A stretch of DNA of 64,000 nt, from contig CAWDIJ010000009.1 of assembly GCA_963802375.1 (NCBI GenBank), positions 142,837-206,836 on the forward strand, given 5' to 3'. The position numbers were made by a program, and so were the translations under genes. The notes beneath the pieces were generated by a model. It did not search any database. It saw only the letters and a program-made list of their open reading frames with translations, and had not been told where the DNA came from. Shown here piece after piece: positions 23,549 to 30,967 of this stretch. This stretch comes from JACDAN01 sp963802375. GTDB taxonomy: Bacteria; Actinomycetota; Thermoleophilia; Gaiellales; Gaiellaceae. The number at the start of each line of letters is the position of its first letter. Position 1 is the stretch's first letter.

Positions 23549-25092
23549 GTGGGCAAGTGCTGGACGCCGAGCAGACCCTGGAAGATCCAATCGTCCAGCC
23601 GGGCTTGTCGCAGCTGGTCGCCGTAGAGGACCGGGTGCACGCCTTTCCAGCGCTCCTGCAGAAACGAGAGCAGTGCCGCGTTTGCAGCCTCGTGGTCGAG
23701 CCGCTCGACGGCGTGGAGGATCCCGGTGGCCCGAAAGATGCAGAAGCCGCCCTGGCAGGGGCCCATTCCCAGCCGCAGCGTGCGGCGGAGGTCATCGAGG
23801 TTCGCCGTCCGCCGCTGCTTCATCGCCTCCTCGAGCCGCCGGCGCGTAATCAACTCGCACTCGCAGATGATCTCTTCCGACTGCGGAACCGGCTCGCGCG
23901 CGCGAAGCCGCGCGCCCAGCTCGTAGGTGCGGCCGTCCTCCGAGCCGGGCAAAGGCTCCTCGTGGGTCCGGCAGGGCCGCTCGACCCCGAGCTGACCGCA
24001 GACGGCGTCCACCGCCGCCTCGGCCATGAGCCGGAACGTCGTGGTCTTGCCGCCGGTGATCGTCACGAAGCCGTCGATGCCGTCTCGCGTGCGGTGGTCG
24101 AGGAGCGCGTGCGAGCGGCTCACCTCTCGCGTGTCCTCCAGCTCCTCGGGCGAGAAGAGCGGGCGCGCCCCGATCCAGACCCGAAGCGCCCGAGCCTCGC
24201 GGAAGCCGGGCACGAGCTTCTCACCCTCGTCGAGCATCTGGTCGACCTCGGGCTGCGTGACCTCGAGCTCGTCCGGGTCCACGACCCGCATGTCCGTCGT
24301 CCCGATCACGCAGACCGTGCGGATCGGGACGAGAATGTCGCCGTCCGCCGGCGGCTTGCAACGATTGAGCACAGTGTGCACGAGCCGATGGTTCATCGCG
24401 ATCATGATCCCCTTGCCGGGCACAACGGTGACTCGGCATCCCGCCATCACCGCGATCTCGCCGGCCCACGCTCCCGCCGCATTGACGACGACGTCGGCGT
24501 GGATCCGCAGCTCCTCCCCGGTCAGCTCGTTGCGAACGAGCGCGCCGCTGACCCTCTGGCCGTCGAGCTCGAGTCCGACGAGGGAGTGGTAGAGGAGGAT
24601 CTGCGCGCCGTGCTCCTGCGCCGAGCGGGCGCAGCTCCAAACCAGCTTCCAGGGATCGAGGGCGCCGTCCGGGACGCTGAAGGCGCGGGAGATCTCGGAA
24701 TGAAGGCGCGGCTCGCGGTGCAGCGCCTCGGACGCCGCGATCTCCTCGACGGGGACACCGGTCGCGCGGCAGCCCTCGAGGAACGCCTCCCCGTAGGCGG
24801 GGTCGTCCCACGGCGTCGCGACGAACAGACCGCCGGTGTCCTCGATGCAGTCGGCGGCAATCCGCCGAAGGATGAGGTTCTCGACGATGCACTCCCTGGC
24901 GGCCTCCGGGTCCTTGACCGCGTAGCGTCCTCCCGAGTGGAGGAGGCCGTGATACCGCCCGGTTGTGCCGTCCGCCAGGTCCCTGCGTTCGACGAGCACG
25001 GTCTTGAATCCCCGCATAGCGGCGTCGCGGGCGACACCGACTCCCGTCGAGCCGCCGCCGATCACCAACACTTCGGTCTCGAGAGCCGCCAC
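23545..25092 (-). CDS. glpA: Glycerol-3-phosphate dehydrogenase (FAD) subunit A
   Basis: Oxidises glycerol 3-phosphate to DHAP. The FAD-binding loop VIGGGSTGVGVARD and the GlpA/GlpD segment RYHGLLHSGGRYAV are at the N-terminus; the C-terminal part is the BFD-like [2Fe-2S] domain with CECE and CQGGFC, found in GlpA but not in aerobic GlpD. 515 residues. GTG at 25092; the frame extends further upstream over the opposite-strand small gene, but the flavin domain begins right after this GTG. Confidence 0.93.
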   Translation of the reverse strand: MAALETEVLVIGGGSTGVGVARDAAMRGFKTVLVERRDLADGTTGRYHGLLHSGGRYAVKDPEAARECIVENLILRRIAADCIEDTGGLFVATPWDDPAYGEAFLEGCRATGVPVEEIAASEALHREPRLHSEISRAFSVPDGALDPWKLVWSCARSAQEHGAQILLYHSLVGLELDGQRVSGALVRNELTGEELRIHADVVVNAAGAWAGEIAVMAGCRVTVVPGKGIMIAMNHRLVHTVLNRCKPPADGDILVPIRTVCVIGTTDMRVVDPDELEVTQPEVDQMLDEGEKLVPGFREARALRVWIGARPLFSPEELEDTREVSRSHALLDHRTRDGIDGFVTITGGKTTTFRLMAEAAVDAVCGQLGVERPCRTHEEPLPGSEDGRTYELGARLRAREPVPQSEEIICECELITRRRLEEAMKQRRTANLDDLRRTLRLGMGPCQGGFCIFRATGILHAVERLDHEAANAALLSFLQERWKGVHPVLYGDQLRQARLDDWIFQGLLGVQHLPT

Positions 25093-25156
25093 GCTACGCG
25101 CCAGGGTTTGAGGTCCGGGCGAGGGTACACTCGGCGCGTCGAAGGAGGAGGGCTCG

Positions 25157-25384
25157 ATGGAGCAAGGAGAGCCAGAGAAGCACAGGCACGAGGGCGACTT
25201 CGCGGAGGGAATCGAGGACACTGCCCGCCACCCCGAGGACACCGAGGGCGACTTCGCGGAAGGCGTCGAAGAGCGCGAGCACCGACACGAAGGCACCTTC
25301 GCGGAGGGCGTCGAGGAGGTCGAGCACCATCCCGAGGACGAGAAGAAGGGCGACTTCGCGGAAGGGATCGAGGCAGAGGACTAG
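25157..25384 (+). CDS. Small acidic protein with four FAEGxE repeats
   Basis: A 75-residue, His/Glu/Asp-rich, cysteine-free hydrophilic protein. It consists almost entirely of four copies of (G/T)-(D/T)-FAEG-(I/V)-E, separated by short charged linkers with H-P-E-D or H-R-H-E. Likely intrinsically disordered. A very strong ribosome-binding site (AAGGAGGAGG) precedes the ATG, and a perfect terminator hairpin follows, so it looks like a real monocistronic gene. Similar short FAEG/FSEG-type proteins occur in actinobacteria without known function. Divergent from glpA, convergent with glpK. Confidence 0.8.
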   Translation: MEQGEPEKHRHEGDFAEGIEDTARHPEDTEGDFAEGVEEREHRHEGTFAEGVEEVEHHPEDEKKGDFAEGIEAED

Positions 25385-25390
25385 CGGAAT

Positions 25391-25424
25391 GGGACCCGGC
25401 GGCGCCTTCCGGCCGCCGGGTCCC
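25391..25424 (+). terminator. Intrinsic terminator after the FAEG-repeat gene
   Basis: GGGACCCGGCGGC, an 8-base loop, then the exact complement: a 13-bp perfect stem starting 7 bases after the stop codon, followed by CCCGGGTTCCTTTCT (partly T-rich). As a palindrome it may also end glpK transcription from the other side. Confidence 0.8.
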
Positions 25425-25437
25425 CCCGGGTTCCTTT

Positions 25438-26928
25438 CTATTCCAACCAGTCGAAGGTCCGCGTGACGGCCTTCTTCCAGTAGCCGTACTCCTTCTCCCG
25501 CTCCTCCGGATCCATCTGGGGCTGCCACTCCTTGTCCTTGCCCCAGTTGGCGCGCAGGTCTTCGACCTCGGACCAGAAGCCGGTCGCGAGACCGGCGGCG
25601 TACGCTGCGCCGAGCGAGGTCGTCTCGGCGACGGTTGGCCTGATCACGGGAACGTCGAGTACGTCCGCCTGGAACTGCATGAGCAGCTCGTTGTAGACCA
25701 TTCCGCCGTCGACCTTGAGCGACGTGAGGTCGACGCCCGAGTCGGCGTTCATCGCGTCGACGACTTCCCGGGTCTGCCACGCGGTGGCCTCGAGCGCGGC
25801 CCGGGCGATGTGGCCCTTGTTGACGTAACGGGTAAGCCCGGCAATGACGCCGCGGGCCTCGCTCCGCCAATACGGGGCGAAGAGGCCCGAGAAGGCGGGA
25901 ACGAAGTAGACGCCGCCGTTGTCCTCCACCGTCTTCGCCAGCTCCTCCACCTCGGGCGAGTCCTTGATGAGCCCGAGGTTGTCGCGCAGCCACTGGACGA
26001 GCGCGCCGGTGATCGCGATTGCGCCTTCCAGGCAGTACACGGCAGGCTGGTCGCCGATCTTGTAGGCGAGCGTCGTCAGGAGGCCGCTCTTCGACTGGAC
26101 GGCCTCGTTGCCGGTGTTGAGGAGCAGGAAGTTGCCCGTCCCGTACGTGTTCTTTGCCTCGCCGACGGCGAAGCAGGTCTGCCCGAAGAGCGCGGCCTGC
26201 TGGTCGCCGAGGTCACCGGCGACCGGGATTCCGGCCAGGTCGCCCTTCGCCTCGCCGTAGACCTCGCTCGAGGCGCGGATCTGAGGCAGCATCGCGCGAG
26301 GGACGCCGAGGATGCCGAGAATCTCGTCGTCCCAGTCGAGCGTCTCGAGATTCATCATCATCGTCCGGCTGGCGTTGGTCACGTCCGTCACATGGACCCC
26401 GCCGTCCGGCCCGCCGGTGAGCTGCCAGATCACCCAGGTGTCGATGTTCCCGAACACCACTTCGCCGCTCTCGGCTTTGGCCCGAACTCCGTCGACGTTG
26501 TCGAGGATCCACTTGATCTTCGGACCCGAGAAGTACGTTGCGATCGGGAGGCCGGTCGTGGTCCGGAATCGGTCCTGGCCCCCGTCGGCGGACAGCTCGT
26601 TGCAGATCTGGTCCGTCCGGGTGTCCTGCCACACGATCGCGTTGAGGACGGGCTGTCCGGTAGAGCGGTCCCAGACGACCGCCGTCTCGCGCTGGTTCGT
26701 CACGCCGACGGCGGCCAGGTCGGACAGCTGGATCTTGCCGAGCCCCGCGCGAATCATCTCCTGCGTGCGCTCCCAGATCTCCATCGCGTCGTGCTCGACC
26801 CATCCGGGCTTCGGATAGATCTGCTCGTGCTCCTTCTGGTCGACCGAGACGACCTGCCCGCCGTGGTCGAAGACCATGAAGCGGGTGCTGGTCGTTCCCT
26901 GGTCAATCGCTCCTGCGTATTGCGCCAT
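25438..26928 (-). CDS. glpK: Glycerol kinase
   Basis: Phosphorylates glycerol to glycerol 3-phosphate. FGGY-family N-terminus (AIDQGTTSTRFMVFD), the family signature region near VDGGM, and GSLGAAYAAGL-like ATP loop (TSLGAAYAAG). 496 residues, full length. It follows dhaL by 12 bases, so it is probably in the glpF-dhaK-dhaL-glpK operon. Its product feeds GlpABC and also PgsA further downstream. Confidence 0.96.
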   Translation of the reverse strand: MAQYAGAIDQGTTSTRFMVFDHGGQVVSVDQKEHEQIYPKPGWVEHDAMEIWERTQEMIRAGLGKIQLSDLAAVGVTNQRETAVVWDRSTGQPVLNAIVWQDTRTDQICNELSADGGQDRFRTTTGLPIATYFSGPKIKWILDNVDGVRAKAESGEVVFGNIDTWVIWQLTGGPDGGVHVTDVTNASRTMMMNLETLDWDDEILGILGVPRAMLPQIRASSEVYGEAKGDLAGIPVAGDLGDQQAALFGQTCFAVGEAKNTYGTGNFLLLNTGNEAVQSKSGLLTTLAYKIGDQPAVYCLEGAIAITGALVQWLRDNLGLIKDSPEVEELAKTVEDNGGVYFVPAFSGLFAPYWRSEARGVIAGLTRYVNKGHIARAALEATAWQTREVVDAMNADSGVDLTSLKVDGGMVYNELLMQFQADVLDVPVIRPTVAETTSLGAAYAAGLATGFWSEVEDLRANWGKDKEWQPQMDPEEREKEYGYWKKAVTRTFDWLE

Positions 26929-26940
26929 CCACTACACCTC

Positions 26941-27609
26941 CTAATTGATCGTCACTCGGCCGGCGGCCCACGTCTCGGCGGCGGTCTTGAGCAGCAGTTG
27001 GGACGACGTCGCGCCCGGGTCCTGGTGCCCGGCGCTTCGCTCGCCGAGGTAGCTCGCGCGTCCCTTCCTGGCAATGAGCGGGGTGGTCGCGAGCATCCCC
27101 TCCTCCGCCGCCTCGGCCGATCTCCTGAGTGCCTCCTCGAAGGAGGCGCCCTCGGCGAGCGCCGCCGAGAAGGTATCCCTGGCCGGGATCAGGGCGTCGA
27201 CCATCGTCTTGTCGCCCGGCTCCGCCTTCCCTCGCATCTGCACGCCCTTCACCGCCGCGTCGAGCGCCGCGGCCCAGTCCTCCGGCTCGAGCTCGCTCTT
27301 GCCGGCAGTCGCGACGCCCATCTGGAGGAACAAGGTCCCGTAGAGCGGCCCTGCGGCGCCTCCGACCGTCGAGACGAGTGTCATGCCGACGGTCTTGAGC
27401 ATGGCGCCGATGTCGCCTTCCTCCACCCCGTCCAGCTTGGCGAGGACCGCCTTCATCCCGCGGTCCATGTTCGTGCCATGGTCGGCATCGCCGATTGCCG
27501 AGTCGAGCCGGGTCAAGGAGTCCCTGTTCTCCGCCACGATCGACGAGAACGCCTTGACCCAGTCGACAACCTGGGCGTACGCGACGGTCACAGCGACAGC
27601 CTTAGGCAC
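26941..27609 (-). CDS. dhaL: Dihydroxyacetone kinase subunit DhaL (ADP-binding)
   Basis: ADP-carrying subunit that receives phosphate from DhaM and passes it to dihydroxyacetone on DhaK. Mg/ADP-binding aspartates lie in IGDADHGTNMDRG, with SYLGERSAGHQDPGATSS near the C-terminus. About 222 residues from GTG 27609, which overlaps the dhaK stop; GTG 27591 is an alternative. Length and motifs fit the PTS-dependent DhaL rather than the fused ATP-dependent kinase. Confidence 0.95.
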   Translation of the reverse strand: MPKAVAVTVAYAQVVDWVKAFSSIVAENRDSLTRLDSAIGDADHGTNMDRGMKAVLAKLDGVEEGDIGAMLKTVGMTLVSTVGGAAGPLYGTLFLQMGVATAGKSELEPEDWAAALDAAVKGVQMRGKAEPGDKTMVDALIPARDTFSAALAEGASFEEALRRSAEAAEEGMLATTPLIARKGRASYLGERSAGHQDPGATSSQLLLKTAAETWAAGRVTIN

Positions 27610-28603
27610 GCCACCGCAAGCCGGGTGTATGGACGGGGGCGTCCCAGAGCCGTGTGAGCTCATCGTCGAGCTTGAGCAGGGTGATCGAGCACCCGGCCAT
27701 CTCGAGCGACGTGATGTACGCCCCGATCAGGTTCCGCGTGATCTTGATCCCCCGCCCGTCGAGCAGCTTGTTGAGCTCGTTGTAGACGACGTAGAGCTCG
27801 ATCAGCGGCGTTCCGCCCATGCTGTTCACGAACGCGAGCACCTCGTCGCCCTCTTCGAACGGGAGGTCGTCGATCACCGGCGTCGCCAGGCTCTCGACGA
27901 TGTCCTTGGCGGGGGCGAGCTTTCGCCGCTCCCGGCCCGGCTCGCCGTGAATGCCGATGCCGATCTCCAGCTCGTCGTCGCCGAGCTCGAAGGTCGGCGT
28001 GCCGGCCGACGGGACGATGCACGATGTCAGCGCCATCCCCATGCTGCGGCCGTTCGCGTTCACCTTGCGGCAGAGGTCGGCGACCTGCTGCAGCGACTGC
28101 TTCTCCTCCGCGGCCGCTCCGCAGATCTTCTCGGCGAGAACGGTCGCGCCGACGCCGCGCCGTCCGGCCGTGTAGAGGCTGTCCTGCACGGCGACGTCGT
28201 CGTCGATCACGACCGCCTCCACCTCGATCCCCTCGCCGCGGGCGAGCTCGGCGGCCATGTCGAAGTTCATAACGTCGCCGGTGTAGTTCTTCACGATGTG
28301 CACGACGCCGGCGCCGCCGTTGACGGCCTTCGTCGCATCGATCATCTGATCCGGTGTCGGTGACGTGAAGACCTCGCCCGGACAGGCGGCATCGAGCATG
28401 CCCATGCCGACGAAGCCGCCGTGCATGGGCTCGTGCCCTGAGCCGCCACCGGAGACGAGGGCCACCTTCCCCTGCACCGGGGCATCCGCTCGATAGACGT
28501 AGTTAGGGCCGAAGTTCACCTTGATCAGGTCGGCATGGGCGGCGACCATCCCCTGGAGCGACTCGGTGACGATGTCTTCGGGCTTGTTGATGAGCTTTTT
28601 CAC
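27602..28603 (-). CDS. dhaK: Dihydroxyacetone kinase subunit DhaK (DHA-binding)
   Basis: Binds dihydroxyacetone covalently through a histidine (GIGIHGEPG). N-terminal SGGGSGHEPMHGGFVG and MNFDMA segments are typical. 333 residues, full length. ATG at 28603, TAA overlapping the dhaL start. Together with DhaL and the DhaM-HPr-EI fusion it completes a PTS-driven DHA kinase. No glycerol dehydrogenase gene lies in the window, so the DHA source is unknown here. Confidence 0.96.
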   Translation of the reverse strand: MKKLINKPEDIVTESLQGMVAAHADLIKVNFGPNYVYRADAPVQGKVALVSGGGSGHEPMHGGFVGMGMLDAACPGEVFTSPTPDQMIDATKAVNGGAGVVHIVKNYTGDVMNFDMAAELARGEGIEVEAVVIDDDVAVQDSLYTAGRRGVGATVLAEKICGAAAEEKQSLQQVADLCRKVNANGRSMGMALTSCIVPSAGTPTFELGDDELEIGIGIHGEPGRERRKLAPAKDIVESLATPVIDDLPFEEGDEVLAFVNSMGGTPLIELYVVYNELNKLLDGRGIKITRNLIGAYITSLEMAGCSITLLKLDDELTRLWDAPVHTPGLRWRA

Positions 28604-28622
28604 GCTTGGTTCACCCCCTTTT

Positions 28623-29429
28623 TCAGCTCAGGAGCCCGGTCAACCTGCCGACGACCTCGAGGTTGCCCGTGCCGGGCGCGACCAGCGCCTGATAGGTGAT
28701 CGCCCCGAGCGAGCCGCCGATGAGCGGCCCCACCACGGGGACCCAGGAGTAGTCCCAGTCCGAGTCTCGCTTGCCCGGAATCGGGAGTATGGCGTGTGCG
28801 ATGCGCGGCGCGAGGTCGCGTGCCGGGTTGATCGCATATCCGGTCGGCCCGCCGAGCGAGAGGCCAATGACGAACACCAGCAAGCCGACCAGGAGCGGCA
28901 GGAAGGATTGGCCCATAGCCGTCGCCAACGTCCCTTCTCCGATGGCGCCCGAGCCAGACTCGGCGAAGTGGCCGACGAGCGCGAAGATCCCGAAGAGCAG
29001 CATGAACGTCCCGATGATCTCGGTCAGCAAGTTCGCGGGTTTGTTCCGGATCGCCGGCGCGGTCGAGAAGACGGCGAGCTTGAGACCCGGGTCCTCGGTC
29101 GGTCGCCAGTGTGGCAGGTAGGCGAGGTAGACCAGGATCGCACCGAGGAAGGCCCCGACCATCTCGCCAGCCAGGTAGGTGGGCACGTCGTCCCACGGCG
29201 TGACGTCCGTCAGCGCGTAGCCGATCGTCACCGCCGGATTGAGGTGCGCGCCGCTGAACTGGCCGACCGCATACACAGCGATCGCGACCGCCATTCCCCA
29301 TCCGAACGTGATCACGATCCAGCCTGCGTTCTCGGCTTTCGAGCGAGCAAGCAGGACTCCGGCAACGACCCCGTCTCCGAGCAAGATCAGGATCGCAGTC
29401 CCGACCACTTCGGCTGTGAAGATCTCCAT
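28623..29429 (-). CDS. glpF: Glycerol facilitator (aquaglyceroporin)
   Basis: Six-helix MIP channel with both NPA pore motifs (SGAHLNPAVT and GYAINPARD). The aspartate after the second NPA (NPARD) marks the glycerol-conducting GlpF branch rather than water-only aquaporins. 268 residues from ATG 29429; upstream in-frame residues lie in the promoter region. First gene of the glycerol/DHA uptake operon. Confidence 0.95.
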   Translation of the reverse strand: MEIFTAEVVGTAILILLGDGVVAGVLLARSKAENAGWIVITFGWGMAVAIAVYAVGQFSGAHLNPAVTIGYALTDVTPWDDVPTYLAGEMVGAFLGAILVYLAYLPHWRPTEDPGLKLAVFSTAPAIRNKPANLLTEIIGTFMLLFGIFALVGHFAESGSGAIGEGTLATAMGQSFLPLLVGLLVFVIGLSLGGPTGYAINPARDLAPRIAHAILPIPGKRDSDWDYSWVPVVGPLIGGSLGAITYQALVAPGTGNLEVVGRLTGLLS

Positions 29430-29484
29430 GACACCCCCTTGTGACCCCTGTGTGGGCAAGAGTGCGCGAAGGAAGATCTCGCAT

Positions 29485-29502
29485 GTTGATCGTTAAGTCA
29501 AC
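29485..29502 (-). promoter_or_regulatory. Putative promoter/operator of the glpF operon
   Basis: GTTGATCGTTAAGTCAAC has GTTGA/TCAAC inverted ends; read on the minus strand it contains TTGACT, a good -35 hexamer, about 60 bases before the glpF ATG. No clear -10 could be fixed. It is the only AT-richer patch upstream of the operon and might also bind a glycerol-responsive regulator. Confidence 0.4.
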
Positions 29503-29533
29503 GCGCCTCGGATACGGCCGGGCGCTCGTGCGC

Positions 29534-29995
29534 TCAGACGCGCGAGACGTCGACGGCGTACCGGTCGCGAAGCTCGCACGCGATTTGGTCGTCGCCGCCG
29601 ATGAGATGGAGCTCGTACGGGTAGGCGTACTGTGCCCGGAAGCCCTTTTCCCGGGCGAGGATCCGGCCCCAAAGCGAAACGCTGCCGAGCGCGATCGGGC
29701 GTCCGTGTTGCACCGGCGGGAGCTCATGGTCCTCGCGACCGCAGCGCTGGCGGATCCCGGTGTAGCGGCGCAGAAGCTCTTCCGCGAGCGCCCGCCCCTT
29801 GAATGCGTAGATACCGCACTCGTGATCGCCGACGGGAGCCGCATCCCGATGAAGCGCGCAGCTGGCCTCGAATCGCTTCCTGGGTGGCCAGCTCACGTGG
29901 TGCCACGTGAAGGACTCCAGCCGGTAGTCGTCTCCGTGGAGGCGCACATGCCAGAGCCGCCAGCCGAGGATGGGCTCGGTCGAAAGCTCGCTCAC
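29534..29995 (-). CDS. Conserved hypothetical actinobacterial protein
   Basis: A 153-residue Trp/Arg-rich protein with GWRLWHVRL at the N-terminus, CALH and HECGIYAF in the middle and GSVSLWGRILAREKGFRAQYAYP at the C-terminal half (20-residue portions recognisable as a recurrent actinobacterial family). The Cys/His pattern could bind a metal. No function is known to me. GTG at 29995 overlaps the stop of a 37-residue ORF (GTGA), so the two are likely co-translated. Confidence 0.7.
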   Translation of the reverse strand: MSELSTEPILGWRLWHVRLHGDDYRLESFTWHHVSWPPRKRFEASCALHRDAAPVGDHECGIYAFKGRALAEELLRRYTGIRQRCGREDHELPPVQHGRPIALGSVSLWGRILAREKGFRAQYAYPYELHLIGGDDQIACELRDRYAVDVSRV

Positions 29996-30105
29996 GCCGT
30001 TGCCGGCTCCTCGACCGGCTCCTCGATGGGGGCGGGGTCGGGGAGTGGTTCTTCAAGCGGCGCGATCTCGATCTCTCGCTCCGTTTCCGGGAGGCCGATA
30101 TCCAT
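29992..30105 (-). CDS. 37-residue acidic Pro/Glu-rich small protein
   Basis: Reads MDIGLPETEREIEIAPLEEP at its start and continues in Glu/Pro repeats. A good ribosome-binding site (AGAAAGGAG) lies just upstream, and the stop overlaps the next gene's GTG, both supporting real translation. Probably disordered; function unknown. It may be a coupled partner or leader of the downstream conserved protein. Confidence 0.55.
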   Translation of the reverse strand: MDIGLPETEREIEIAPLEEPLPDPAPIEEPVEEPATA

Positions 30106-30234
30106 CGCCGGCTCCTTTCTCTCGCGTGGAACGGCGTGCCACACACCGTAAAGAGCAGATCGGCCGGACAAGGCCGCAACCGAAGACCCCTTTCGGGCTC
30201 CGCGGGACGGCGAACGGCGTTAGCCTCGGGGCGG

Positions 30235-30933
30235 ATGGCCAGGCGATTGCCGCTTGCCGGTACAGCAGCAGGCCGACGGGCTCCGTCGGCCTGGAACCGA
30301 CGGCGACGAGCCGCCGCCTGGTTGCTCGTCATGGTGGCTCGGACGATCACGAAGAAGTCCGTCCGCTTCCTCGAGCGCATCGAGGATTCGCGCCAGCGGA
30401 TCTTCTTCGCGAATCACTCCAGTCACCTCGATTTCATCCTCATCTGGTCCTCCCTGCCGCGCCACGTGCGGGAACGGACGCGACCCGTCGCCCGACGTGA
30501 CTACTGGCAGAGCAGCCGGTTCCGCCGTTACTACGTCGGGAAGGTCTTCAATGCGGTCCTCATCGACCGTGCGCTGCTCGACGGCGACACCGCTGCGGAC
30601 CGCGTCGACCGACGCGGCAACGAGGCCGTTGAACAGATGGTGCAAGGGCTCGGCGACGAGTACTCGCTGATCCTGTTCCCCGAGGGCACGAGGGGCTCTG
30701 GCGAATCGATTGGACAGTTCCGCAGTGGTCTCTACTACCTCTGTCGCGCGCGTCCTGATGTGGAGCTCGTTCCCGTACGGATTCAGGGCGCCCACAAGGT
30801 CCTCCCGAAAGGCCGGACCATTCCGCGCCCGCAAGAGAGCGACTTGACCTTCGGCCCATCAATGCGATTCGAGCCGGGCGAGACGAAAAAGGCGTTCAGC
30901 GAACGGACGCGGTCGGCTCTGAGCAGGCTCTAG
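30235..30933 (+). CDS. 1-acyl-glycerol-3-phosphate acyltransferase-like protein
   Basis: PlsC-superfamily acyltransferase with the catalytic HX4D motif in ANHSSHLDF and the FPEGTRG substrate motif about 80 residues later; 232 residues from ATG 30235. An Arg-rich N-terminal amphipathic stretch may bind the membrane. The start is uncertain (ATG 30331 is possible; the frame also extends back to 30136). A second PlsC homologue lies at 32272-32922. Acyl acceptor not determinable. Confidence 0.8.
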   Translation: MARRLPLAGTAAGRRAPSAWNRRRRAAAWLLVMVARTITKKSVRFLERIEDSRQRIFFANHSSHLDFILIWSSLPRHVRERTRPVARRDYWQSSRFRRYYVGKVFNAVLIDRALLDGDTAADRVDRRGNEAVEQMVQGLGDEYSLILFPEGTRGSGESIGQFRSGLYYLCRARPDVELVPVRIQGAHKVLPKGRTIPRPQESDLTFGPSMRFEPGETKKAFSERTRSALSRL

Positions 30934-30950
30934 CTGGGCTCGCGGCCCCT

Positions 30951-30966
30951 GGCCGCGATCGCGGCC
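30951..30966. terminator. Bidirectional terminator-like palindrome
   Basis: GGCCGC-GATC-GCGGCC, a perfect 16-bp palindrome in the 34-bp gap between two convergent genes (acyltransferase on the plus strand, der on the minus strand). Its position suits termination from both sides. Confidence 0.45.
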
Positions 30967-30967
30967 C

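Noticed and set aside
23557..27657. 1366-residue open frame on the plus strand
   Set aside because: Antisense to glpA, glpK and dhaL. No domain pattern; only the short FAEG-repeat gene in another frame is convincing on this strand.
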